Shown: in pieces, positions 1 through 15,570 of the stretch
How positions within the stretch are numbered: position 1 is the stretch's first letter
Layout: the number at the start of each line of letters is the position of its first letter
Source of the DNA: Timema cristinae
Taxonomy: Eukaryota > Arthropoda > Insecta > Phasmatodea > Timematidae
Direction of reading: 5' to 3'
NCBI GenBank assembly: GCA_039000515.1
Contig: JBCFYV010000012.1
Location: forward strand, 115,827,949 to 115,891,948
Length of the DNA: 64,000 bases
Translations under genes and position numbers: made by a program
The notes under the pieces: generated by a model
Seen by the model: the letters and a program-made list of their open reading frames with translations, nothing else
Database searches by the model: none
What the model was told of the DNA's origin: nothing

Positions 1-310
1 ACCACCATCAACTGTTTTCAGCCTGTGTCCGGGTTAGATTATCCTTACATTCTTCTCCTCTCACTTGAGCACTGTTATCTGCTCCTTCCTTCTCTTTCTT
101 GGTCTCCCTGGTCTTTTTCCTACATATATTTCTAGCATTTTCTTTGGAATCCTTTCGTTTTCTATCTTCATTACATAACAATAAGCCATAGCCCTTACCC
201 TCTTCCTTGTCATTACCATCACTTCACACTTTGCTGTGATAAATTTCATTCCACACTCTTTCAATTCCTCAGTCCATTCTTGTACTTCCTCTTCCTTCTC
301 CCCCTCATAC
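1..310 (-). mobile_element. RTE-like LINE 3' fragment
   Basis: Minus strand reads CEVMVMTRK, then MLEIYVGKRPGRPRKRRKEQ, the usual C-terminal end of RTE-type non-LTR polyproteins. The element's 3' end (ACAGGCTGAAAACAGT on the minus strand) lies at the window edge. Broken, non-functional. Nothing else is seen from 311 to 800. Confidence 0.7.
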
Positions 311-802
311 CATCAAGTAATAAGATAACCTCATGGCTATGCGTTGCGTTGCAAATATGCGCAATGTTTGGCAGCACATGTGTGTGTGTGAACAGTTTTC
401 ACTTATAAAAAAGGAACAAAACACTTGAGAAATTACTGCTTATTGATACTCATTTGTCATCAATTATGAAAGGGACTTTAGCACAAAATATTAAGCCCGA
501 CATTAACACCATCGTTGCAAATAAAAGGTTTTAGGTTTCTAAGACAAAATAAAGGGCGAGTTCTAATATTTTTATGTAACCAAAAATAAAAATAATTTAT
601 CATAAAAATAAGGTACTAAAATGAGTTTTCTTTACTTATGATTGTGACATTTTAATTACTTTTATTTGAATTTGGCCCTCTCTTTATTTTTAGTTTTCAA
701 TGTGGCCCCTATGATCAAACAAGTTTGACAGGCCGTGCTCTACATGCTCTAAAAATTAAGACAAAAAAGAAGCAACTTGCAGAGTAAAGAAATTACCCTT
801 AC

Positions 803-6096
<5,294 letters not shown>

Positions 6097-6104
6097 GGTT
6101 TACT

Positions 6105-8272
6105 CTGAAAAATGAAACTAAGAGTTACCAAGGGAATGAATGTATACACTAAGGATGTGATTCTCAAAACCTTGCATTTTATCTTCTTCTAAGAATACCC
6201 TAAAATGCTCTTGACCTCAATCTGTTAGTGTGGAGTCGAATTCTTACGAACCGCTACGCACCTTTACGGGTAAAGAGTCTGGAGCTTAAGGCGTTTATAC
6301 CAGTTTCAAGAAATTTCTTCAAAATGACATAACTATCTAACCTAACCTTAAACATCCAAGCCTAGAAATATATTAGTCAGTAATGAACCAAAGTAAAAAC
6401 CAATACACAACGTAGCTTCTGATAATACTCTATTTCAACTATCTGGCAGGTCAAAACAAAAAGACCTCTTTGACCAACATGTACTATTTTTTCTAATACG
6501 CCACATAGGCCAAATCAAATATAAGTGACTGAACGTACTTGAAATTTGAATGTTTAATTAACTAAATCAATCCTTCAATTTATAACCAAATGCAAGTCAC
6601 ACATCTAGAGTTTATAATATGGCAGTTTGTACACAGTGAAGATGGCAGTTGAATTTGTGTGACATGTCAGATTAAGAACATTTTCGAATGATTTGCAATC
6701 CCATAAGCCAACGACTTCTACAAAACACCAAAATAAATAAAAATATATTTACCCTTTAAAAAATTGGGTAATTTTATTAATTACTTAAGTTTGATACACG
6801 ATTATTTAAACTTAATAGTTTACTCCAAACAAACTTATTCAAACTCCAATTGTACAACCGCTCAAAGAAACACTGCTTTCAAGATCTGCGCACGGCCTCT
6901 TTGACCATTCATTGGAAACTAGGTGAAACAAATTGTTGACTGGTTGAGTTAGCCAACATAAATATGAAAACTATAAATTATGTTGTGTAATTTAACGCCT
7001 TAAACTACCACATATTATATACAAGTTGGCATAAGATAAATATTATTTATCTAACTACTCTAAATTATGTCATCTAAAAACTTTTAAATTAAGAAATAAT
7101 ATTTTTTTAATTACATAATCATATAACATGTGTTGGCCTTACTGTAAGGTAGAGAATGCGTAATATAAAACAATTCGTATAAAAACATGATTTAAAATAA
7201 ATTAAATAATTGAAACGCTTTGTATATTTAAATGGATGATGTAGATTTAAATTTCCAGTGGATGAACACATTTTAAAATTGTGTAATACTTTTAAAATTA
7301 TATTTACTGTAATGAGTAGCGCGCCAGAAAATTTACTTATAGGGGGGAAATATAGGATTATTTATGTATTTTACCCAAATTATAAATTTTTGGAGCAACT
7401 TAAATGTGTATAATTTAAATGTAAGTCGTAAGGCTTGTTTAAAAATTTAACTCACATATTGGATCTGTTAATCTTGCTCCTCCCCTACTCTACCACCGAC
7501 TTATTACAGTATATAAACGGGTTTTGTTGACTCGTTAATAACCATCAATAAAGTAATTATGGTGCAGTCATGCACATAGCTTCGCGTGTAAAATAGGGTC
7601 AAGAGCTTTAATTAAATCCCATCTTAATAAGAGCATGAAGTGTTAAATTACAAAGGCTTGTAAGATGCTATAGTTGAATCACCATTGGAAAAACCGGTGA
7701 AGTGGTTAGTGCACCTAATTACTAATCCAAAGGTTCCAGGGTTTGATGGCTGGGACTTTGGATATTTTTACCGAAAGGGGAACTACCCCAGCGGTCACCA
7801 GGATTTGGCTAGTTAGGCAAAAGTTAGATTTTAGATTTTCTACACCCTCATACCCACTAAAATAATTCTCATCATAAAACTTTATTGAATAGGGGCTATT
7901 AATGCATATTTTGAGTTTACGATTGTGGAGGGGAGGTTTTTCCTGAAACAAATACCTATTTTGCAACATGTAATTTGAAACAAAAATTTTAACTAAATTA
8001 AATTGTATTCAATTTTGAAACTATCTATAAAAATAATGTCTCTCAAAATACCTAATCGGTTTTATATGTACTATGGTGTCCAGCCCAGGGTCAAGGAGTT
8101 GCAAGTGTTAGCACCTGTAAAGAGGGGGGCAGCCCCGGTGGATGATAGAAGAATATATTTAGAGGAGAAAAAATAGTATGCGGTTAAGGAGGAATACATC
8201 CTCTCAAAGTGTTGTAGCAATTATTGCTCCAAGTCAACAGAATGGGGACAGTCAAGTATAAACATCACTTAC
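6105..8272 (-). other. POC1 intron 1, mostly unremarkable
   Basis: AT-rich sequence between the putative leader exon and the first coding exon. Apart from the SINE-G copy near 7690-7960 nothing is recognised. Confidence 0.5.
7690..7960 (+). mobile_element. SINE-G, tRNA-headed
   Basis: tRNA-like GTGAAGTGGTTAGTGCACC and GGTTCCAGGGTTTGATGGCT (boxes A and B), then a body with CCGAAAGGGGAACTACC that is also present, inverted, at 39655-39802. Confidence 0.6.
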
Positions 8273-8480
8273 CCAATACCACTAATCTTGCCGAGCACCT
8301 TGCGCAAACAAACATCCGACTACACGAACCACAAGCGAACAACTGCCAAGACTGAGCCAAGTTCCGCCTCTCGCCACTAGAGCCCGGCACCACCGCTACC
8401 ATGATCAATCCGCCCAACTTCAAGAAACGAGAAGAAGATGGCAACTGCCAGGCTTTGCCAGAATAATATAGAATGTTCTT
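8273..8480 (-). other. Putative untranslated first exon of POC1 and promoter
   Basis: Minus-strand reading has a strong donor (GG before GTAAGT at 8272-8267) at the end of a GC-rich block that stands out from the AT-rich surroundings. The first coding exon starts with an acceptor eight bases before its ATG, so a spliced 5' leader is required, and this is the only good candidate upstream. The far boundary (8480) is a guess. On the plus strand the same island has a TATA-like CATATAAAAG at about 8530, so a divergent transcript is possible. Inferred, not proven. Confidence 0.45.
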
Positions 8481-8660
8481 CTGCCGGCGCGCCCCCTTCC
8501 TTTGTGCCTATCCTGTTCGATGAGTGTGCCATATAAAAGACCATCCGTCGAGGAAGACGTCACTCTTGGACTTGGCTGCGACCATGTAGAACTAAGCGTC
8601 GGCGTAAACGGACATATTATGTTAATGTAAGAATAAAATCCAATTTCGGTTTAAATGTAA

Positions 8661-9945
8661 ATTATGGGAACTAGTCAAAATTCTTTTTTAGATCTTTTGT
8701 CAAATTTAATTATAAATGTATTTGCGTAAATCTTCGTCTTTTGATTTACTTTATAATGAGAGTATTGTAAAGTCAGACATTTTCTGTGTTATGGATATTA
8801 GGCATTATGCGTGAAAATTATACTCAACCAATTAACTTTATTTGTTTCTCAGTAGTATTTAGGTTAGATGAGTGTAGTAAATATGAAAATTTGAGAGTGT
8901 TGTTAGATCAGAACTTTTCAATATTATCCATAATGATTGAAAGTCTAAAATTTCAAAATTAACTTTATTTCGTCTCTATTGCAAATGTGGCATTTTGGGT
9001 TCGGTAAACATTAAGGTGGGAAAGTGTTTGAAATATGGTGCCGAGATTTTCAATATTAGTAGAATGGAGTATTGCACTAGATTATTATATATATCAACTT
9101 AACTTTATATTTTTTTTACTATTTTCTCAATTGTTATTTTTAGGATAGTTTTGTTAATATCTATTTTGTGCCAAAATAGTAACAAATAAACAAACTTAAA
9201 GGGGTAATGTTAGGAAATATCCTCGATATTTATAATATTACTATAATCCTTGTTTAGGACATAGGCGAAGGCTATTGTGAGTTATGCTAGTAGGTTATTA
9301 GCGCTAAAGTTGAATGGTATTGGCATTAGGTATTTTTGATGGAACTCAAACTTTTAGTAACATGTGGCATTTTCGCAACAAGTTCAAAAATGTGTTAGTT
9401 AGGAGAGATCATTTACTGTAAGACATATGATCATATTAAATTAATGTTATGCATCAATATTTGTATTTACGTAATATGTTTAGGGTACATAATATATATA
9501 TAACTGAATTATTAAATGCTCTTCAAATAATATGCTTATTATTTAATAAAGTTTGGCATTAATTAAAGCTAAAAGATTCTAAGGCTTGAAGTTATTCTAT
9601 TTCATAAATACGCCATATTATCCCTATGTCTAGAAAAGGTGCGAGGGATTAGCCTTCAACCTTTTTATATATTAATATGTTAGGCAACCTGTGAAGGTGG
9701 ACCGTAGTTTCCGTTAATCAATAGAGTGAGTTGCGTGCGCTGGGGACATGCTAAATGTCCAGCATTTTATAACTCACAATTTTAGGATATTCACTCTACG
9801 CGCTCCTCTATATTCTATTTTAATTCCCTTTAACTGTAGATTTTGTTTATATTTATGTATTGAATCCCTCTAGTTTGGAGCTTAGGGATTACAGTGTTTG
9901 GATGGTTTTAAACAGATTTTTTGTTGTTGTTGGCAATATGGATTC
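8661..9945. other. Intergenic, nothing recognised
   Basis: AT-rich unique-looking sequence without long ORFs, clear repeats or splice-bounded coding segments. Confidence 0.5.
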
Positions 9946-9949
9946 TTGA

Positions 9950-10290
9950 AAGAGACTAATAACTTAGGCAAGCTGTGACTACTGATCTAAACACAAAATT
10001 CAACTGATAAGAATTTTAGAAGTTTGATTGTTTATTGATTTGACTAAAACACTTGATACAGTCGATCATCAGATATTAATTATTAAACTAAAGCTTTTCC
10101 CAATAGAAAAATGAGTGTTGACATGATATGAAAATTACTTAAGATGCAGGTATCAAAGAATGATAACAAACAATGAACAAGGTTCAAACTTATTTAGTGG
10201 TTTTAAACTATTAAGCTTTGGGGTTCAATAAGGATCAATCCTTGGTCCAATTTTATTCCTAATTTAATAAATGACATACATAAAATCTCC
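9950..10290 (+). mobile_element. CR1/Jockey-like LINE reverse transcriptase relic
   Basis: With several frame changes the plus strand reads LTKTLDTVDHQILIIKL, then SFGVQ stop GSILGPILF, matching the RT motifs DxSKAFDTVDH and [10 protein letters not shown]. Short and dead. A tail-only SINE-B scrap follows at 10490-10545. Confidence 0.65.
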
Positions 10291-10857
10291 TTTTGCGGCC
10301 ATCCTCCAGTGAGCTAATGCTCTTTGGATCATATATGTTATATATGTATATATATAAAAAAATTGACAGGTGGAAGAGTATATTTACACAGAAGGGGTTC
10401 ACTTGGAACACCAGTTTATTTTTACTCAGGTACACACCAGAAACATTTATCCTTTCAAGAATTAACTTACATGTTTTTTTCTGTATTTATTTTTTAACAC
10501 CGTGTCTTACTACCTATTCAGGTTATACACATATTACATGTTAAAATTATTGAGTGTTAATTACTTCATGTCTTGTTATTCAAGGGGTCACTCATTGTAA
10601 GTTAAAACCCACTCACGTATCTCATGTTCTCCTGAGGAATTATGGGGGTTTTATCACTCTTCTGTTAAGTATTTTGATTATTTAAATCAATGTTAGTTAA
10701 AATAAAATTTTATGCTTGTTCACTGAATCAATTAAGATGAGATTTCAAGCTCATTTAAGTTTCATACACATTGTTATATTAAGGTAGCCTACTCATAGAG
10801 GGTGTCCAGAAATTTGCAGGCAGCACATAGTCTATGTTGGTCAAGAATATTCAAAGA

Positions 10858-11115
10858 ACCCACCTCGGTGCCATAGTTAGCTAATGCACTAGTCGTGTTG
10901 AGCTAGACTGCTGATGACGGGAAGATAGAGGTTTGAATCTCAATTGGGTGAACTGGGGGGGGGGGGGGGTTCCTAAATGATTTTCTACTCTCCCTCTGTG
11001 CAAATGTGGGTTCATGTCCTCTAAATTCAACCTTCCCAATTCCTAACATATTAGCATAATTAGTACTTAGGCATATAACCTAAACAAGTAGTAAGACGCG
11101 GTGCTAAATAAATAA
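10858..11115 (+). mobile_element. SINE-B, old copy
   Basis: Complete from CACCTCGGTG to GTAGTAAGACGCGGTGCTA, with a G12 run inside. No clear flanking duplication. Confidence 0.8.
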
Positions 11116-11531
11116 TATTTAAAGAAAACAGTTACTCCATTGCTTTGCTTACACAATATCCTCATTCGTCAAATGGGGCAACAGTGTGAATCCTCACTTC
11201 CTAAATGACCAGGAGATTGCTTCGCGACAAGACAGTGGATATAAGCGGAAATGGATCTATATTTTAGCTTGTAAGGCTTTATCTTGAAGCGTAACTCTTT
11301 CAAAAGTATTTATCAGGAGCCCTGGTAGCCTCAAGGGAAATTTGGGGTACTGTACCCTCTCTCTCCAAAAACCCTGCAACCAACATCTGTGTTTCCCCAG
11401 AAGAATTTTCTGTTTAAATTATAAAGTATTTTAAAGTAAATTATATAAGTATGTTATGGTATGGTATGGTATAAGTTGGCACAACTAACACTGTTAATAT
11501 TGATATTTCACCATTATTTATTACTTTACCT

Positions 11532-11789
11532 AATATAATATTTTAGCACCGCGTCTTACTACCCGTTCGGGTTATACGCTTTAAGTACTAATTACGCTAA
11601 TGGATTAGGAATTGGGAAGGTTGAATTAGATGAAGTGAACCCGCATTTGCGTGGAGGGAGAGTGGAAAACCATTTAGGAAAAACCACCCCCAGTTCACCC
11701 GACCGAGATTCGAACCTCGATCTCCCCGTCCTCAGCAGTCGATCTCAACACGACAAGCGCATTGGCCAACTACGCCACCGAGGCGGGTA
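11532..11789 (-). mobile_element. SINE-B, young full-length copy
   Basis: tRNA-like head at the right (inverse of CCGCCTCGGTGGCGTAGTTG, box B GGTTCGAATCTCGG) and the shared tail at the left. Flanked by a perfect 14-base duplication TTATTACTTTACCT at 11518-11531 and 11790-11803. Confidence 0.92.
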
Positions 11790-11938
11790 TTATTACTTTA
11801 CCTCTTTCTTCTCTTCAAAACAAGTCTCAAAATCTATCATTTATTGAAATATGTTCAACATATTTTTACTACAAAAATCACTTCATAAGCACGCATACAA
11901 ATACATCTTGAACTTACTCGAATCATATTATTACATTT

Positions 11939-12158
11939 GAAAAATGACACCTAGACATGGAAATTGAACCTGGGACCCTGCGCCAAAGCTCTAGCACTAA
12001 GCTATCCAGGATTCGTCCCACGCTGAGGGTCCTTTTTCACTCATAGTTTTAATCCAGAATCTGTGATGGATGTGTAGATAACTCGGTGGTAGAGCATTGC
12101 GAGCCTAACCCAAGAGTCTCGAGTTTGTACCCTGTGTTAAGGTGTGATTTTTCAAATG
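11939..12158. mobile_element. SINE-C, inverted double-tRNA element, short middle
   Basis: Left end is a tRNA-like segment on the minus strand (TGACACC...GAACCTGGGACC...GCTATCCAGG). Right end is a second on the plus strand (TAACTCGGTGGTAGAGCATT...GGTGTGATTTTT). The middle keeps only about 50 bases of the family core. Confidence 0.7.
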
Positions 12159-12270
12159 AACAGATAATACCCTTGATGTGGATGCATTTCTATCGTTCAG
12201 GTTGTTTTAAGCTCCCAATTTCTGTTATTATATATATTTAGGGTGGGATGGAAAGGGAAGCAATGAAAAG

Positions 12271-12616
12271 CCAGTGTTTTTGCCTTTTTTTAAATGTCAA
12301 AAACATTTATTTTTGCCAAAATAAATAAAATGTTGCTCCAGTACAAACATAGAACTGAATTTTCTTCACATGGTCACCTAAAAAGTTCATGAATATCTGT
12401 GAAGGGTGTTCTGGAATTTTTATGACAACTTTTTCACTTCATTTAAAAATTTTGTTAGATAATGCCGCCATGCTCCTAACAGATATTCAAGATCTGTGCA
12501 TATCAATATCAACAAATGAAGAAAATTAAACTCTAATATGTTTTTGTACTGGACCAATATTTCATTTATTTTAGCAAAAAAAAAAGTGTTGATAATAAAA
12601 ACCACAAAAACACTGG
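12271..12616. mobile_element. Long-TIR MITE
   Basis: Starts CCAGTGTTTTTG and ends CAAAAACACTGG. Inverted similarity continues for about 100 bases on each side (for example TCCAGTACAAACAT and ATGTTTTTGTACTGGA). A second copy lies at 31897-32205. Confidence 0.75.
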
Positions 12617-13006
12617 ACTTCTCACCTTAATTATGAATACTTTAGAATCTCATAACTTTTAAATGTTAGCACATAGTTCACATTTGACTTCTCTTTTTCT
12701 TTTTTACATCCTATTGATACTTTCACACCATAAAAAATTATCGGGAATAATAATTTTATGATCATTAGATAATAAAGTGACCAAATCTTTGTATTTGAAA
12801 GTATGTGGCTTACAAATAAATAGTACAACAAAATCTAATGTATATTTCCATACCAGTTAGTCAATTATAGACGTTTTTTTTTTTTTAATTGACTATCAGT
12901 ATACCAACCTTAGATGATGTTTTCCCATTAAACAAGAATACAGTATTATTTACCACATAAAACATTCCCCAAATATTCTTATATAGAATCTATTTATCAA
13001 GTTTGA

Positions 13007-13419
13007 GTTGAGCTCGGTGGTCTTGGGGTAAAGCGCTCACCTCATGTCCTGATGTTCATGGGTTCAAACCCAGCCATGGTCGACGATTATTTCTTGCGCG
13101 ATAAAAATGGCTAGTGCACCTTCTCTTGGAGAGAAAGTGAAGCTCTTGGTCCTTTGTCGATTGTGGTATGTAAAAGAAACAGGCTGGGTGATATGTGGAA
13201 ATACCTTTCCTGGAAAAATTGCTAGGTCCTCTCGCTCATAGAGATTCAGTGTAGAACGCAACGGGGAGCCACCACACTTTCTGAACTTCCCCAGTACATG
13301 TGATTTCTACCAGATGGTGCAGACAGCACTAACCGGCTTAACGGCTGAGTGCTTGTCTAGCTCCAGATGGATAGAAAGCCCATCAAACCAACCTTCGGGT
13401 TGTTGATTTAAGAAGAAGG
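13007..13419 (+). mobile_element. SINE-D, full-length with target duplication
   Basis: tRNA-like head GAGCTCGGTGGTCTTGGGGT with box B GGGTTCAAACCCAGC, a body of about 250 bases and a tail CCAACCTTCGGGTTGTTGAT. Flanked by TCAAGTTTGA at 12997-13006 and 13420-13429. Confidence 0.9.
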
Positions 13420-13594
13420 TCAAGTTTGAATGGAATTTATCAGAACCATTTTGAATGCATCCCCAGGTACATACGGACAAACACACAGAGAGGTATACAC
13501 AATTATTGTAAACCCCACATTTTTAATTTGGTGGCACATAAAATGTCAAGATCATTAAAATATCAATAAGAATAATTTTAAAGAATTTTTTTTT

Positions 13595-13691
13595 CTAAAT
13601 GTTTTCCCACTCTCTCAATCAACCTTCCTTATCCTAACCCATTAGATTAATTAATGTATAACCCAAATGGGTAGTAAGACTCGGCGCTAAA
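13595..13691 (+). mobile_element. SINE-B, 3' fragment
   Basis: Only the body end and tail (ATGGGTAGTAAGACTCGGCG) remain. Confidence 0.65.
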
Positions 13692-13832
13692 AAAAAAGAT
13701 TTAAATAAATTTTTTCTGGCCATTTAAGTCTTTTTAGAGTCATTTAAGAATGTAAGGTTTTTGTTTCAATGTCATATCTTTAAAACTCGCTAAATAAAAC
13801 ATAAATAATTAACATGTGAAAATTATATGTGT

Positions 13833-13985
13833 AGTGCCAGGCCTCCACCGTGGTTCGGATCCCATGTTAAACTGTAGGTCCTCCATTTCATCTCACAATC
13901 ACTCTACCATTACACATTAGCGTAAGTGTGTACAACCCGAATGGATAGTAAGACGCGGTGCTAATAGTAATAATAATATTAATAA
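13833..13985 (+). mobile_element. SINE-A, 5'-truncated
   Basis: Body from GCCAGGCCTCCACCGTGGTT to the tail GTAGTAAGACGCGGTGCT (one mismatch here) and (AAT)n. Lacks the tRNA-like head. Confidence 0.85.
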
Positions 13986-14603
13986 CATGGGAAATCCAAT
14001 CCTGACTTGCCGCTTCTTCACAAGTAGGCATCATCCTTAAAGCTAGACTATTAGTTATACTTGAATTCGCCTGAAAGAAGTGTGCAAAAACATTTATCAA
14101 TCAAACATCTCGATACACCTGACCCAGGATTTTTACCCCGACCTCATCCATCACCAGAAAAACCAGGTTAGACAAGAGTAGTACTATACAGACACCAAAA
14201 GCCATCGTTCTCTTAGTTTTGTTGTTACTTTCTTTATAGAGAAAGTGTTATAATCATAAAATGTTCACCCTCAAACTTTCTCTAAATTCTACCTTCCTCA
14301 TTCCCATTGCATTATCGTAAATCAGGGCTGTGGAGTCGGTACGGTACACCAAACCTTCGACTGTATATGTTTATACTATCTAACTCCGACGACTTCATAA
14401 ATGGTTAAAGTATATCAATTAGTAATAACAAATTTACTACTATAAAATGCTCCAATACTGATTACTTCATGGGAAGCTTTTAGAAAATGTGAATTTATAT
14501 TTAAATAAATGTTCAATCCAAATTACAAATTTTGGTCCTAAAAAAGTATAAAATATTCTTATAATATTGTAATTTTTTATTTTGAAGCCGGAGTTAAGAG
14601 TTG

Positions 14604-14880
14604 GTAGTCTGACACCTTATCTCAATCGATAGCATGTCTGCCTACTGAGCTAAGGGCCCCAGGTTCGATTCCGGCATGGCCGAAAATTTATCATTGATAA
14701 AAAATATGGCTTTACCATTTCACATTGATAAATTGATGGCTGGAGACTGGATGTTGTGTCTGTTCTAGTCTTAGAATATAAGGCATATGAAGCTACGACG
14801 GGCCTAGCCAGCTGGTAGCGGAAACATATATAACTTGAATAAAAAACAGACCAGGTCACAGGCTGGAAACAGTAATGGAT
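14604..14880 (+). mobile_element. SINE-F with LINE-type 3' tail
   Basis: tRNA-like head (CTCAATCGATAGCATGTCTG, box B AGGTTCGATTCCGGC). The body ends GGTCACAGGCTGGAAACAGT, the same end as the RTE-like LINE copies in this window. Another copy lies at 38120-38340. Confidence 0.8.
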
Positions 14881-14929
14881 GGGGTAAAAAAAGTCAGAGT
14901 TTGTACATTTTTACCAATTCTGACTCCAA

Positions 14930-15216
14930 TTTATTATTATTATTATTATTAGCACCGCGTCTTACTACCCATTTGGGTTATACGCTCTTAAGCTAATGTC
15001 TAATGGTAAGGTGATTGTGAGATGAAATGGAGGACCTACAGTTTAACGTGGAATCCGAACCACGGTGGAGGCCTGGCATTCCCCACATTCACAAGATGTC
15101 TTGTCAGAGGTGAAGGAAGGGTTTGGTAATCAGATAAATCTGTGCCGGGACCAAGGATTGAACCCCGGACCCTAGAACAGAAGTCCGACACCTTACCCTA
15201 GACCGCCAGGTCACCC
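14930..15216 (-). mobile_element. SINE-A, full-length
   Basis: (TTA)n and tail at left; tRNA-like head at right (inverse of GGTGACCTGGCGGTCTAGGG). Flanked by TTCTGACTCCAA at 14918-14929 and 15217-15228, a duplication of the hAT element it entered. Confidence 0.92.
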
Positions 15217-15515
15217 TTCTGACTCCAAAGCCCTGGCGTAAATATGAGCTTGAATGTGTATTTAAAGACGCAATGTATGACAAAAAACAAAGAGGGAAAC
15301 GGCTGTAGTTCATAATGCTGTGTAACAGAGCTAATCTAGAGTCAATATCACGTTCTTTGAGTGCTATGAGTCTACAACATAATGGTAGTAGTCAATAAAA
15401 GCCAACGGTTTCCAATTTAACTACCTTTCAGTTCCGAGTTTATCAATTAATATCAAATCTTTCTCCCTCCCCTCCAGAACTTATATTTCCTCTACTATGA
15501 AGGGATCATCACAAT

Positions 15516-15570
15516 ATGATCGCAGGATTGCTCTGTGCATTTTTTATGCAGCAGGAAGTGGCTTATCTAT
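15516..15570 (+). CDS. Protease A exon 1 (signal peptide)
   Basis: Encodes [18 protein letters not shown] plus one base, then donor GTAAGT. Same role and phase 1 as the first exons of genes B and C. Assigned from hydrophobicity and phase only. Confidence 0.65.

Larger units (their letters stand above)
14323..15235. mobile_element. hAT-type element carrying two nested SINEs
   Basis: Ends CAGGGCTGTGGAGTCGG and CTGACTCCAAAGCCCTG (inverse), flanked by 8-base duplications TCGTAAAT and GCGTAAAT as in hAT transposition. Inside are SINE-F (14604-14880) and SINE-A (14930-15216). No transposase. The target itself is a SINE-B remnant (about 14275-14322). Confidence 0.85.

Noticed and set aside
8060..8660. 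Possible solo LTR (TATA, AATAAA, GC-rich)
   Set aside because: No matching TG...CA ends or flanking duplication; the first-exon explanation for POC1 fits the donor better.
13064..15313. Small ORFs of 65-70 codons here and similar ones elsewhere (54341, 41554, 39059)
   Set aside because: They lie within SINE bodies and recur with each SINE copy.
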